Part shown: positions 47,328 through 61,319 of the stretch, piece after piece
How positions within the stretch are numbered: position 1 is the first letter of the stretch
Layout: each line of letters starts with the position of its first letter
The notes under the pieces: model-generated
What the model saw: the letters and a program-made list of their open reading frames with translations, nothing else
What the model was told of the DNA's origin: nothing
Database searches by the model: none
Made by a program: the position numbers and the translations under genes
Origin: Oreohelix idahoensis
Lineage: Eukaryota > Mollusca > Gastropoda > Stylommatophora > Oreohelicidae
Direction: 5' to 3'
DNA: 64,000 nucleotides
Assembly: GCA_024509875.1 (NCBI GenBank)
Contig: JAMPIV010017564.1
Location: 186,001 to 250,000, forward strand

Positions 47328-47760
47328 CAGAGTGTCCATAAAAGAATGTACCTACTTTTTTTTCACCTACTTGACCATTGTGTGGAGAGACATGTAACAA
47401 TTACCGGTTTCAATTCAACTGAGAAAGTTTCACTTGAAATACCCGCCGTGCCCATGCGCTCTGTTTTTACAACATGGCACCGACCAAACAACAGGAGCTC
47501 TTCTCCACTACCATGAAGCAGTGAGAGGGTACCTCAATGAACTTCTCCCACAACGGTGGATCGGTCGCTGTGGTCCTGATGATGCAGTGTTGCTGGGATG
47601 GCACCCGAGGTCCCCAGACATGACACCTTGTGATTTCTTTTTGTGGGGTTTCATCAAGGACAGAGACTTTGTCCAACCGATGCCTCGAGATCTGGTAGAG
47701 CTGAAAGAGCGGTTCATTTGAGTATTTGCTGCTGTTACAGGACCATACAGGTTATGCTGA
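47328..47760 (+). mobile_element. Internally deleted mariner-type element
   Basis: The left end CAGAGTGTCCATAAAAG follows a TA, as expected for a mariner inverted repeat and target. A transposase-like start (MAPTKQQELFSTTMK, ATG at 47474) runs for 16 codons. It is then joined to the transposase C-terminus: GYLNELLPQRWIGR, WHPRSPDMTPCDFFLWG (the last catalytic Asp region) and LKERF. The middle, with the first two catalytic Asp residues, is deleted. The right inverted repeat was not found. Confidence 0.75.
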
Positions 47761-48174
47761 TTCGAGTGTGGGAAGACTAGATATCTGTCACTTCACGAAG
47801 GGTACACATGTTGAGTCTTTGTAAGGTATTCTTAAAACTTGCAGAGATTATCTTACTTTTGTGATAGAAAGCATCCCCGTACCACATCATTGGGCCAAGA
47901 AAAAAATGTTTGAAAAGGGTGCAATCTGTTATGTATATTGCCATGTGAATTTTAATATGTGAAATTCGCTCGTGGATGTCCAAGTAGTTTGAGGCTGGAC
48001 CTCATCGTATAGAATGATGATTCATAAACCACCCCTGCATGGGCTGGTGATTGTTTTATTGCTAGTTTCTTATTTAGAACTAAAAGCAGAAAGTAGTCCC
48101 AAGTTCCATACGGAGCGGGGAGGGAATGATGAAAGAAATTATGTACATTTTAAGTATAATACTTACAATTTCAA
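47761..48174. other. No recognised gene
   Basis: The 98-residue ORF at 48014-48310 starts here and runs into the tandem repeat; I do not regard it as a gene. Confidence 0.4.
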
Positions 48175-48450
48175 GCAGTGCAAATGTGCATATAAACATA
48201 TTCACTTTAAAATTAATGTAAGTTTTCAAGCTTTAAACCAGTGTAAATGTGTATGTAAAAATATTCATTTTAAAGTTAATGAAAGTTTCCAACTTTTCAA
48301 CTCAGTGTAAACATAAATGAAAACATATTCAATTTATATTGTGAACACTTTTCAACCAGTGGAAATGTAAATTTAAACATATTCTATCTGTATTATTAAC
48401 TTTTTCATTTAAATGTAATGAAAAGCTAAAGCTTTTCAACTTAAATGTAA
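48175..48450. repeat. Degenerate tandem repeat, period about 64 bp
   Basis: Units begin CAGTGYAAATG at 48175, 48239 and 48303, and CAGTGGAAATG at about 48355, each followed by AAACATATTCA and a TTTTCAA-type end. About four decayed copies. Confidence 0.8.
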
Positions 48451-48649
48451 AAAAAGTTTTATCCCGAGGGATTAAATTTAATTCTCATCACGGGTAAATT
48501 CTGAGATAAATGGGACGGTGGAATGGGAAGATAGAGACCCATAACCATGGGTTGGGAAACGCAATACTCAGAAGAGCGTTTTGTTTCCATTCTTAATCAT
48601 AGTTTTTGGAGGTACCAGCAGAAAGTACTATCTCTGGAACCATATATAT

Positions 48650-49620
48650 ATTTGCTATCAATTGTACCTATACCTTGTAGTGGTATGGCAGCTTGCGTAC
48701 CTTGACAGCCCCCAGAGCTATGCCAGCAGGAGTTTTACTCCTGGTAGGTTCAACCATACTGAACAGGTCTGCGCTGAAGAACTGAAGGTAGCACTGGAGA
48801 AAATCAAGATGGGCAAAGCAGCAGGGCATGATGGTATAACACCAGAAATAGTTAAGTACATGGGATCATCAGGCGACCTATTACTTTTAAGGGTCCTACA
48901 GGCAGCGTTGTGCAACAAGACCATTCCAAAGGATTGGGAGATTGCCATCATAATACCAATTTTCAAAAAGGTAACAATCGACAATGTGGCAACGACAGAG
49001 GCATATCCCTTCTCATTGTCCCTGGTAATCTACTCTAGAATCCTAGAGCAGAGACTCTGACGCCTATCTGAGCAACAATTGGATGAAATCCAGTGCGGAT
49101 TCCGAGCACATCGAAGTACTCAAGGCCTAATCTTCACACTCACTCAGACAGCTGAGTGAAAAGGCCCTTGAGTATAAGAGTGAGATGCATCTTTGTTTCA
49201 TAGATCTGGAAAAGGCATTTGACAAGGTCCCCTGGAGCAAACTTTGGGACTGTTTGGCAAGGAAGAACATTCCAGCACCTCTGATTCATGCTATACAGAG
49301 CTTCTACAAGTCTTGCAGAAATTATGTGAGGACAGCAAACCATAAGTCAGAAGAGTTCAGGACCACCACTGGGGTAAGACAAGGTGATATCCTGTCACCT
49401 TATCTTTTCTTACTTCTCATTGACGATGTTATCAAGGCATGTATGGAGAGAACAAGAAAGTATTCAGTGGGGTACTGGAAGATGAGACAGGTATGTAGTT
49501 CAGAGCTGGCATTTGCTGATGATGTTGCCCTGATTGCTAAATCAGAGGCACATCTCCAATCCAACTTGCAAGTCTGGAAGGAAGAGCTGGAGAAGAGAGC
49601 GATGGTCATTGTGGTAATAT
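48650..49620 (+). mobile_element. Chimeric LINE: LINE-A 5' UTR fused to a different RT
   Basis: 48650-48778 matches the 5' UTR of LINE-A (ACCTATACCTTGTAG, GGAGTTTTACTCCTGGTAGG). At TCTGCGCTG it changes to RT coding: KMGKAAGHDGITPE, YSRILEQRL, FRAHRSTQ, FIDLEKAFDKVPW, TGVRQGDILSPYLF and LAFADDVALIAKS. At least two stops or frameshifts interrupt it (49058, about 49157), and it is truncated after FADD at about 49620. The RT type resembles that expected upstream of the LINE-B C-terminus. Confidence 0.75.
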
Positions 49621-49622
49621 GA
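49185..49622 (+). pseudogene. RT core of the chimeric LINE (LINE-B-like)
   Basis: The best preserved part: CFIDLEKAFDKVPWSKLW, RTTTGVRQGDILSPYLF and FADDVALIAKSEAHL, with the catalytic FADD intact. It is too short to be autonomous, since the endonuclease and C-terminal regions are absent. Confidence 0.85.
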
Positions 49623-49649
49623 GAGGTTATTGGTGTTACTCAACTATAT

Positions 49650-51200
49650 GTAAACAGAGTGAGGTCAAGCTGTGTAAGTCCCTGAGTCTAAATGTTGATG
49701 ATGTTGTATTCTCAGGGTACCTATCCGCTACTTCTCTGAGATCTCACTCTGGGAAATATTTTCTTGGTATGTTATATGGCTACGTGTCTAGGGTAATGTA
49801 GGTATAGTGATGTGTCAATAAAACAAACACAACTGTAACTCAATATAATTGAATTAAGTAAGACAGTGTGTAAATTTATATAATTATATTACAATTTTTA
49901 ATATTCCTGAACCTCAATTTTCTGGAACAGGAATTTTCAACTCAAAGAAATGTTTCTTTATTTACAAGTTTTAAATAAATAGGGTGGACATCATGTCCAT
50001 AAAATGATAAGTCTAAAATATCAACAGGTTTGTACTCCCTACTGGAATATGTTAACACTGGATACGAATTATGTCAATGATTTGAGGGTTTGTGTGTTTC
50101 ATCATGCCCTCTTTTAATTTTTTTGTATTTAGGTGGAATGATAAGGATGAGTTCTCAAGTGCCAATTTTAATGGACTTATCTTAAAAACCTGTCTGTGGT
50201 GGTGGCTTGAGGATCTTCAAGAACAACAAGTATTTCAGAGTTCCCCTAGATGCTGATGTGGCAGGAAGCTTGCAGTTATATAAGAAGCTCTCTCTGTGCC
50301 CAGCGGGTCTGAATTTCCAGGGGTTATGTCACTTTTCAATTTGGCAATTCAACCCTGAAATAAAAAGGTTATGTTCCCCTCTTTATATCATATCTATAAT
50401 CTCATTCCACAATTTTATCAATAATACATTCAAAAGGAGGGTCAGCTACGCATGCCAACCAATTGCACCAAACCCTATTTTTGTTTGACCATTTTTTCTT
50501 CCAGTGTTTTCATACTGTTCCCATATGGCTGCAACGCCACTGACCCCTTAAGCATTGATTTTCTTCCATAGAATCAGATGGGGTATACAATGTTCTTCTT
50601 GTGACCTGTTAAACATTTTGTGCAAACATCCTATGTAGGTTTTCATGTGTTATTTGAGCACTAATGCACTGCAGAAAACTGCTAGTAGCTTCTGGACTTC
50701 CAGTCGTAAGATTTTTAAGGCAATATTCAAACACAATTTAATTCTATTTTCTTCTAAGTCTGATTTAGGCATTTCCTATCTAGGGTGTCGTAATCTCTTC
50801 CAATAGGCAATGTCGAACAACACCAAATTATGGCGCACTATCTGTGTGGCCTGTACATGCTAATGAAATATCAATAAACTTATTTATCTTACCGCAAGTA
50901 AAGAATAAATCACACAATCACAAGATTGACTGGCGGTTCATGGTTCAAGTTCAGACCGCTATCGTCCAGACGGCAAAGGCATTCAACATCAATGCTTTTC
51001 ATCTGCTCTCAATCTGTCTGTGTTTTAATTTTTCTAAAATGGCGCACTATGCTGGCAGATTGTTAATTTTATCGCCCCATCCTAAACTACAATTAACCAA
51101 TCAGAAACGCGTTAAGAAAATTAAACTTTTCAGAAGGCTATCAAATTGAGCAGTTCAGAAGTGTGTTTGTTCGTCTGTCTCAATTTTATTTATGCAATAT
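49650..51200 (-). repeat. Probable old family II-type LTR remnant
   Basis: The order of weak matches parallels the solo LTR and the reversed element 3 LTR: GTGTCTAGGGTAATGTAGGT near 49787 (against GTCTAGGGTTATGA), CCTGAAATAAAAAGGTTATG near 50355, ATTCCACAATTTTATC near 50403. No termini or TSD found. It could instead be another repeat. Confidence 0.35.
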
Positions 51201-51462
51201 CTGTGTTATTAATGTGTCGATTTTTAATATTGAAAGTGATTATTAAACAGACAACTGTCCTCTATCTTCCTATATAGTTTCCTTTAATTATTTGTCCCCG
51301 TTTTCATATGTGTAATTTTAAAGTAATTATTTGCTCCTTTCACTGAACTAAAATATTAGTAAAATAAATGTTTCTAAGGCCAGATAATTTATTATAAGGG
51401 AAAATCTTATGGTATTATATTTAACAATATTAACGCTACAATTCAAGAGATCCCTTTTATTT

Positions 51463-54400
51463 CCCTTCCCTCCTCGATCCTTAACCACCGACCGTCAAAG
51501 CAGTCAGTGGCCATCACGCCTAGTGGCGTCTTGTAGGGCAACCACAAATTGATTCCACTTTGCACGGTCGGTGGCCATCCTTCGTACAGTGCCCCAACTC
51601 TGGTTCATTCTTTGCATCTCAGCCTCCACAGTCCTCCGCCAAGTTGTTTTTGGTCGGCCTCTCTTTCGCTTTCCTTCAGGGGTCCAAAGCATAGCTGTTC
51701 TTGTGATGGCATCGGGGTCTCTTCTGAGGACATGACCAACCCAGCTCCAGCGTCTGCCAGCTATGATGGTATGCATGTCCTCTTGCTTGCTACGAGTAAG
51801 CAGATCTTGGTTGGTGATGGTATTCGGCCAAAAGATTCGGTGAATTTTTCTTAGGCATGTTGTGTGAAAAGAGGACAATTTTGACATTTCCTTCTCTGTG
51901 ACTCTCCAGCATTCCGCACCATAGAGAAGCACAGAAAGCACGCAACTCTGGTATAATCTTAATTTTGTGCTTGTGCTGTATTGGGAGGACTTCCAGATTT
52001 TATTTAGGCTAAAGAAGGCTGTTCTTGCCTTATTCATTCTGATGTTGATGTCTTTGCCTGCCCCACCGTCTTGTGTTACTATGCTTCCTAGGTATGTGAA
52101 GGTATCTGTCTGTACCAGTTGCTGATTCCTTACTGATATGGGCTCAGGGTTGCTCACATTGAGCGTCATGACCTCAGACTTCTTTAAATTGATGTTCAAG
52201 CCTACCTGCTGGCTAAATTTATTAAGTCTATCCGTTTTTCCCTGGATGTGTTGATGTGAATGTGCCAGCAGTGCAATGTCATCTGCATATTCCAGAACTT
52301 CCAATGTTGAAAATGTAGTCCATCTTATTCCTCTTGGACTGCCCTCTGTTGTCTGGCGCATCACCCAGTCTATGACTGTTAAAAATAGAGTGGTTGATAA
52401 GGGGCATCCTTGTCGTACTCCTGTCTTCACCTCGAAGGTTAGGTTGCTCTGCCCAACACTACACGTAAAGTTGGCATAGAGGCTTTTTATGATTGACACT
52501 ATGCAGCTTGGAATTCCATAAGCCCTCAGTTATTTCCATAAACTGTCCCTATGTATGCTGTCAAAAGCCTTTTCAAAATCAACAAAATTTATGTAAAGCT
52601 GTCTTTGCCATTCTGAGCACTGCTCTATAATGTTCCTGAGAGTGAATATATGGTCTAAACATCTTCTGTTCTTTCTAAATCCTGCTTGTTCTTTCCTCAG
52701 TTTGTAGTCTACTGCCTTTGAAATTCTCTGTATAATTATCCTGCCTAGTATTTTGCTGGGAACTGAGAGAAGAGTGATTCCTCTCCAATTATTGCAGTCT
52801 GAAAGATCTCCCTTCTTGGGCAATTTGACAATTATTCCTTTGTTCCACTCTGATGGTGTTGTCCCCGTTTTCCACACTTGTGCAAATAGTGGTTCTAATA
52901 GTTCTGCTGCTAGCTCAGGGTCTGTCTTAAATAGCTCTGCATTTAAGTTATCATTGCCCGGAGCTTTACCGTTCTTTAACCCTTTGATTGCTGTGATGAT
53001 TTCTTCTTTTCGTGGAATGTCTGTATTTACATCTAGATCGTTTTCAGCCTCAGGAACATTCAATTGTGTCTCTGGTATTTCCTTGTTCAGAGTTTCTCTG
53101 AAGTGCTCTGCCCATCTTGTTTCCTGTCCCTCTGCTGTCTTGATGAGATTTCCTTGCTTATCTCTTACTAATGTAATATTGTTTGCACCTTGTTTTCCGC
53201 TGATGAATTTAGTTATTTTGTATACTGTGCTTTGTTCATTTCTCAGTGCTGCCTCTTCTGCCTGTTTTGCAAGATCGTCTAGGAAATTCCTTTTGTTGGC
53301 TCGGGTTTGGCGTTTAACTTCCCTGTCCAGTTGACTGTACTGTTCGCTATATAGTTGCTTTAACCTGGGGGACTTCGCTTCTGTTTTCTTTCTTTTCATT
53401 TCCTTTCTCATCTTTATGGTGTTTAGTGTTTCTGGTGTTATCCAGTCTTGCTTCTTCCTTTCCTGGAATCCTAAGCATGATTTGCTACTTTCCTTATATA
53501 TTGTTGAAATGGTGTTGAAATTCTGGTCTATATCATCAGTCAATGTCTTTTCCTGGCTTTTGGCAAATTGATATCGTTTCTTAATGTCGGCCACAAAAGC
53601 TTTTCTGGTAAGGGGGTCCTTCAATTTGCTGATATTAAACCTTTTCTGTGTAGTTACAGTTGGTCCAGCCCTTCTTAGTTTCACTTTCAGTTTTGCTACT
53701 ACTAAATGGTGATCGCTTCCCACATCTGCACCTCTTCTTACCTTCACATCTTGTAATGCATGTCTCCATCTACCGTTAACCATGATGTGGTCTATCTGGT
53801 TTCTGTCCCGACCATTTGGTGATTCCCATGTTAACTTGTGAATTTCCTTATGTGGGAAAAGTGTTCCTCCAATGACCAGGTTGTTAATGCTACAGAAACT
53901 TATTAGCTTATCCCCATTTTCGTTTGCTATTCCGCTGCCGCATTTCCCCATTGTTCTTTCATTATATGTATTGTGTGTACCAACTTTCGCGTTGAGGTCT
54001 CCCATTACTATAACAAGATCATATCTAGGTGTGTCCTCCATTTCTTTCTGCAGTTGTTGATAGAATTCATCCTTGACCTCCTCATCGCTATCATTCGTTG
54101 GTGCATAGCATTGTATTATTGTAGTGTTGGTGAATCTCCCTCTCAATCTCAATCGTATCAGTCTGTTGTTGATGGGTTTCCATTCCAGTAATGTCCTTTC
54201 TATCCCTTTCTGTAGAATAATGGCTACGCCTTCACTGTGCTGTCCATCCTCTCTTCCAGAGTAAAGTACTGTTTCTCCTGTTGCTGTTTTAACTTTTCCT
54301 GCCCCTGTCCATCTGCTCTCGCTTATCCCCAGGATGTGTAACCTATAGTTTCTCATTTCTGCCGTGACCTGTCTTAGTTTACCTGTCTCGTACATTGTCC

Positions 54401-54780
54401 TGACATTCCAAAATCCTATTCCTGTATCCTGTTTTGCGGTCAGGACATCCGTTTTCATGTCAGTGGCTTCCTTTCGGCTTTCACCACTGACAGTCATACG
54501 AGCCACAGACTCCGAATGTCCATCCCGCAGCAAAGTTTGTTCATTTGATGTTGTTTCCGTAACTTCATAATTTTTTTACATAGACAGGAGTGTCAGCCCT
54601 ATGCTAAAACCCCCAACCTGGAGGACCAGGGTACCAGCTTTTGTCTGACCCCTATCCACACAGACCAGTCCAGCTTGGTTGAACCTACCAGGAGTAAAAC
54701 TCCCACTGGCATAGCTCTGGGGATTGTCAGGGTACGCAAGCTGCCATACCGCTACAAGGTATAGGTACCATTGATGGCAG
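51463..54780 (-). mobile_element. Full-length LINE-A, 3318 bp, 10-bp TSD
   Basis: Direct repeats CCTTTTATTT at 51453-51462 and 54781-54790 bound the copy. On the minus strand it has a 5' UTR of about 250 bp (CTGCCATCAATGGTACC start), an endonuclease/RT ORF broken once, and a 3' end GACGGTCGGTGGTTAAGGATC followed by a short purine-rich tail. Six or more other pieces of this family lie in the window. Confidence 0.92.
51504..54533 (-). pseudogene. LINE-A endonuclease/RT, one premature stop
   Basis: About 998 codons plus one internal stop. The endonuclease has GFWNVRTMYETG, SESRWTGAG, GDLNAKVG, NQIDHIMV and GSDHHL. RT has KLPKKGDLSDCNNWRG, GFRKNRRC, FVDFEKAFDS, TGVRQGCPLS and YADD. The C-terminus has YGAECW, GRRWSWVGHVLRRD and GKRKRGRPKTTW. 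The only break is a TAA at 52530-52532 after DSLWK, where the copy at 34760 reads KIL. One or two base changes cause it, so this copy is freshly dead. Clade: probably RTE-like. Confidence 0.92.
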
Positions 54781-55349
54781 CCTTTTATTTAAACTCTCTT
54801 TATTTATAAAGAAATACATTATCTAAGTTTTTCCAAACACACCGATTAGGCTTGCTTTCCAATTTAAACAACCTCCCCTCTCCCCTATAAAACGATGTAA
54901 GATTTTGGTTAGTTGCCAAACTTTACGGCGTTCGTTCATAAATATTTGGGAAGGGTAGAGCGTGTGTGTGTTTGGGGGTGGGACTTTTACGCTTGGTGTT
55001 AGAAAATTCAAATCTTTATTTAAATGTTGGCGGTTTGATTTGACGATTGCCTTGAGACAAATTTCAAATGCTGTAGTTATTAATAGATTTTAAGAGTACG
55101 TTAGTTAATTTTCTAGCGGTTGATTTGCCGTGTCCTTCAGACCAAGGTCAAACATGGAAATTATTTATAGATTTTTAACGGGGTAGTAGAAAATTCAAAT
55201 TATTTTGTCCAATTTTTAGCGGTAGGTTAGACCTTGCCCTTGACAAATTTCAAACATAGTAGTAGTCGGTTATAGGTTGTAAATTTACGTTAACTAGATT
55301 TTTGAATCGGGAAAATTTGAGCGGGGTGTCACACAGAATACTTTACTAC

Positions 55350-56075
55350 ATTCATAAGCAGCTCTAAAACAAAATCCATAGGGATATCACGAGAAGAAAG
55401 AAGACATCAGATTAAGCTGGGAGAATAGGTCCTGGAGAAGGTCGACCACTTTAAATATCTCGGAGCTATTATAGACCGAAAGGGAGGCATCAATGAGGAG
55501 TTGGCCACTTTAAAAGCAGCAGCTGGGAGACTTTTCAGGCCATAAATCGAGGATTCCTCAGCAAGAGAGAGGTTGGTAAGAAAACGAAGATGGCTGTATA
55601 CCGCTCCACCTATGTCCCAGTCTTGACATATGAATGCGAGTCATGGGCAACGACTACAACCCACAAAATCCAGATCCATACCTCAGAATTGAGGTATCTG
55701 AGGAAGATGGTTGAAGTAACAAGAAGAGACATGGTCCGCAACCAGACGATACGTCAAGGCCTAAAATCCCACTCCCTGCAGACCCAAGTAGAACAGTGCA
55801 AACTAAGATGGTTTGGCCATGTCTGCAGAATGGGAGAAGATCGGCTACCACGACAAGCATGGGAAACAAAGAGCAAGGGATCCAGACCCCCAGGACGACC
55901 CAGAGTCCGCTGAGAGGACAACATTAGACAATCTTTGAAGGACCGAGCACTAGAATGGAACCAGCCCAGGAGGAAGACAACCGATAGGATAGTCTGGCGC
56001 TCTCTCTTCCAAACCTCTACACCTCACGGTAGAAGGGGAACGACTAAGTAAGTATGTAAGTAAGTAAGTACGGTT
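55350..56075 (+). mobile_element. 5'-truncated LINE-B, 3' end with (AAGT)n tail
   Basis: Plus-strand frames: VDHFKYLGAIIDRKGG, MAVYRSTYVPVLTYECESW, ELRYLRKMVEVTRRD, KLRWFGHVCRMGEDRLPRQA and GSRPPGRPRVR, a stop in place of Trp, then LEWNQPRRKT and TSTPHGRRGTTK. It ends with AAGTAAGTATGTAAGTAAGT. At least three stops. It is the longest LINE-B C-terminal copy here. Confidence 0.88.
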
Positions 56076-57394
<1,319 letters not shown>

Positions 57395-57478
57395 TCTCCT
57401 CTGTCTCTCTCTGTCTCTCTCCCCCTCTCTCTGTCTCTCTCTGTCTCTCTCTCTCTGTCTCTCTTACTCTCTCTGTGT
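57395..57478. repeat. Imperfect (CT)n tract
   Basis: CTCTCT interspersed with GT and CC. It forms a Leu/Ser frame with no meaning. Confidence 0.95.
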
Positions 57479-57514
57479 GGTTGGGAGCAAATGTACAGGT
57501 TTTTTTAAATTAAT

Positions 57515-57865
57515 GTGTTTGCTATTTTTCTTTATATCACGCCCATTTCAACCATCTACCATGTACATGGAGCTGTTAGTTATATCAGGATGTGTTTCAT
57601 TTATTGTAATATGTTTTTGTTTGTTTTTATTTTATACTATATTACTCGTATCTCTAGTAGGTATTTTTCCTTTTGTAGTTATAGTTCAAAATTGTTTAAT
57701 TATCCAAAATATGATATTTTCCAAGCTGGTATGTTTTTAATTTTCACTGGAGGGTTTATTTGGTTAATCCGTATGTATCTGGGGGAGTTTTCACCATTGT
57801 GGACTACTGGCCCGGATCCTTATTTATTTACTTTTTATATGTTAGCTTTAGTTTTTGTAATATAG
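57515..57865 (+). other. Hydrophobic 116-aa frame, uncertain
   Basis: A strongly hydrophobic frame with a compositionally ordinary end (FNYPKYDIFQAGMFLIF, then FIWLIRMYLGEF). It abuts the 3' end of a LINE on the opposite strand and is AT-rich, which favours hydrophobic codons by chance. No family recognised. Listed only because it is the one frame here that is not clearly a repeat shadow. Confidence 0.15.
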
Positions 57866-57879
57866 TGTTTTATTAACTT

Positions 57880-59135
57880 TTGCACTTCTGATGGGGTCTT
57901 AGTGCCTTTGAGATTTTCTACACTCATTTCTACCTTGTTGTTACTACAGTATGTCTTAATGTTTTCCCTCTGCTGGTCATATTTTTGCAGTCCATCAGAA
58001 AGTGTCTAATCATGTTTGGTTCTTGACACTCTTCACATGTGGGTTCCTCAATCATGAAATATCCAGTTCCAAGCTTGAGCCTCAGCAATTTTTTTATTAA
58101 TTGGTATTTTTAGCTCATCTTGTATTTGACATTTTTTGCTTGGCTTTTTTAGGATTTTATATGAGTGTCTTGCTTTTTTACTTTGGTCCCATGCTGTTGT
58201 ACATTCTTTAGTTATTGCTTGAGCAATTAAGCTTTTAAGTTCAAACTTCCCCAAGCCTACTTCAGTTTTGTTATATCAAGTTCTTCCTCCTTTGGCGTCT
58301 TTGTCTGCAAGCTCATTTCCTGCTATCCCCACATGTGATGGTATCCATGTTAATGTTACAGTGCATCCTACAGTGTGCAATATGTATTGACATGTAGTAT
58401 TTCCTCTATAATATCTGGCCTGCTACATTCATTTCTGTTTCTGATAACTAATACTGATGAAAGGGAATTTGTGAGAATGGTTACTTTATTTGGTGGGTTT
58501 TCTGCAGCTATTTTTAAAGCTTTTAGGATTGCCACTAATTCTGCTGTAAAGATGGATGTATTACCTGTTACTTTGTATCTTTTATAAATTTTTAATTTTG
58601 GTATTGCTCTTCCTGCTTCTAATTGCCCTTCTTCATATTTTGACCCATTAGTATATATAGTTAGGCTATTATTTATATACCGTTCTATGTACTCTAGTGT
58701 TTTACTTTTTGCTGAGATTATGTCTTTAAATTTGATTATGATCTTTGATAAGTGGGAGTCAGTTTCTGGAACTTTTAGTTCCCATGGTGGGATCTTTGCT
58801 TTATACTGAGCACTACTGTTTATAATATTAAATAGGTTTGGGTGTTGATCCATTTCATCCATTGTTTTCCACCCTGACGGGTATTTATTATGGTTTAGTT
58901 GAATGTGGCTTATGTACTGGTTACCCCTATCAAAGGTTTTATGTGCTGGGTGAGTTGGATCTTTTGCCACTCTTGCCCAGTAGCTAAATCTCAGCTCTTT
59001 TCTCCTTAGCTCCAGTGGTATAAGGTCTAGCGCTGCTTCTAGTGCCTCTGCTGATGTTCCCTTTGAGGCACCTGCTATTATTGACAGTGCCTGGTTTTGG
59101 ACTGTGCTTAGTTTATATGTCCTGGTCCTCTAATT
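57880..59135 (-). pseudogene. 3' part of an RNase H-bearing LINE (I/Jockey-like)
   Basis: Minus-strand frames in order: QNQALSIIAGASKGTSAEAL and LRRKELRFSYWARVAKD (after RT); RNase H with IYTNGSK (Asn where Asp is usual), SIFTAELVAILKAL and ILTNSLSSV; then WIPSHVGIAGNELADK; and a terminal CEECQ...IRHFLMDC knuckle near 57985-58040. Stops occur after ILHVNTYC and GGRT. The RNase H domain and terminal Cys/His motif place it in a different LINE lineage from LINE-A to D. The RT core is missing. Confidence 0.82.
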
Positions 59136-59902
59136 AGCTAGTCTTTATACTCAGTAGTTTGGGCGACGCACATATGATCTCTCAGGGGTAGTATTTGTTA
59201 TAGTCGCATTAATACTAGAAGTGTTCGATAATTGCTTTAATCAGTCCTATGCATTAGTGTATTTTCGGGGGGTTGATTATTACAAGGAGTGACGCGGATT
59301 CACTACTCTATTTTGTGACCGCATGGCCTTCCACGCTAGCATTATCCCTACTACTTCCATGCTAAGCATTTATACGTGCTATAATATGCTACATATAAGA
59401 ATGACAGACCTCAAACGCAAATAAGACGTTTTTACACAAAACGCAGTATCAAAGCTCAGTTGGCAGTTACTGCTCTGAGAAGGCAAACGTAGGTTAGTCC
59501 CAGATAATAATGAATGGGTTTTTATGCGCGGAGAGTGGGAAACGAATGTTTGTGTGATCTGGTTTTTTTTTTTTGTAATCCAATTGTTAAGTTGGAAACG
59601 ATCACACGTGAAAAAAAGTCAAAATAACAGAAAGTCGTGTGCAAAATGTCTAAAACAGAGAAACGTGTACATAAATTTAACGTGTGGAAAAAAAGAATGG
59701 GACGTGTGGAAAAAGGCGGGAAAAAGACAGAAATAGTATAAATAGAAGAGATGTGCGTAAAAGGGGAGTGATTTCAGGATTTATGATTCTAATGATTACA
59801 TGATTTTTTACATTTGAGGATTTTACAAATAGTGTTAAGTGAACTTCGTCTTTGAGAATATCAAGACAAGTTTTTAAGTAGACAAATCGGTATATTATTC
59901 TA
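59136..59902. other. No recognised gene
   Basis: The short frame at 59524-59736 (Lys-rich) has no family support. Confidence 0.4.
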
Positions 59903-59904
59903 TT

Positions 59905-60920
<1,016 letters not shown>

Positions 60921-61145
60921 CTGTTATTCGCTTCCGTAGCTAGGAGGTTGTGCCGTTCGGAAAGTCATGGGTGCTTTTCTCCGATAAGCCACTCACGTCT
61001 GTCCTTTATTTGTTGTCTAGTTTTCTACTTCTTTAATTCTCACGAGTGCCTGAAGCATACCTATATGTGTGTAATATTTATTTATTTACTGTTTACAGGT
61101 CTCGGGTTTTCCCTGTTTATTTGTTTTAAATGTTTTTTTTGCACC
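60921..61145 (+). mobile_element. SINE-3, copy 2 with decayed head
   Basis: The body matches 35341-35575: GCCACTCACGTCTGT, TTGTCTAGTTTTCTACTTC and TTTACAGGTCTCGGGTTTTCC. The head keeps TTCGCTTCCGTAGCTA, but the B box is degraded. Confidence 0.75.
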
Positions 61146-61319
61146 TTAGTTGCGCAACAACAAAAAATGATAACGCAGGTGCTTTTCCATACACTAAGGA
61201 TGAAACATAATAGAAAATATTTGATTGAAAACAAGAATATGCTCACATGGTATCAAGGCAGAGCCTGAACTAGGAGAAAATTATATCACATATTCTGTGA
61301 TGTCGAACGGAAGGTGCAT

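Larger units (their letters stand above)
51205..55348 (+). repeat. Unclassified repeat R1, copy B, split by LINE-A
   Basis: R1 sequence occupies 51205-51462 and 54791-55348 and is collinear with 8980-9955. Removing the LINE-A plus one TSD copy restores the alignment across the insertion site. Confidence 0.55.

Noticed and set aside
48014..48310. 98-residue ORF with signal-peptide-like start and Cys-rich repeats
   Set aside because: Its second half is a translation of the ~64-bp tandem repeat, and there is no family match or supporting signal.
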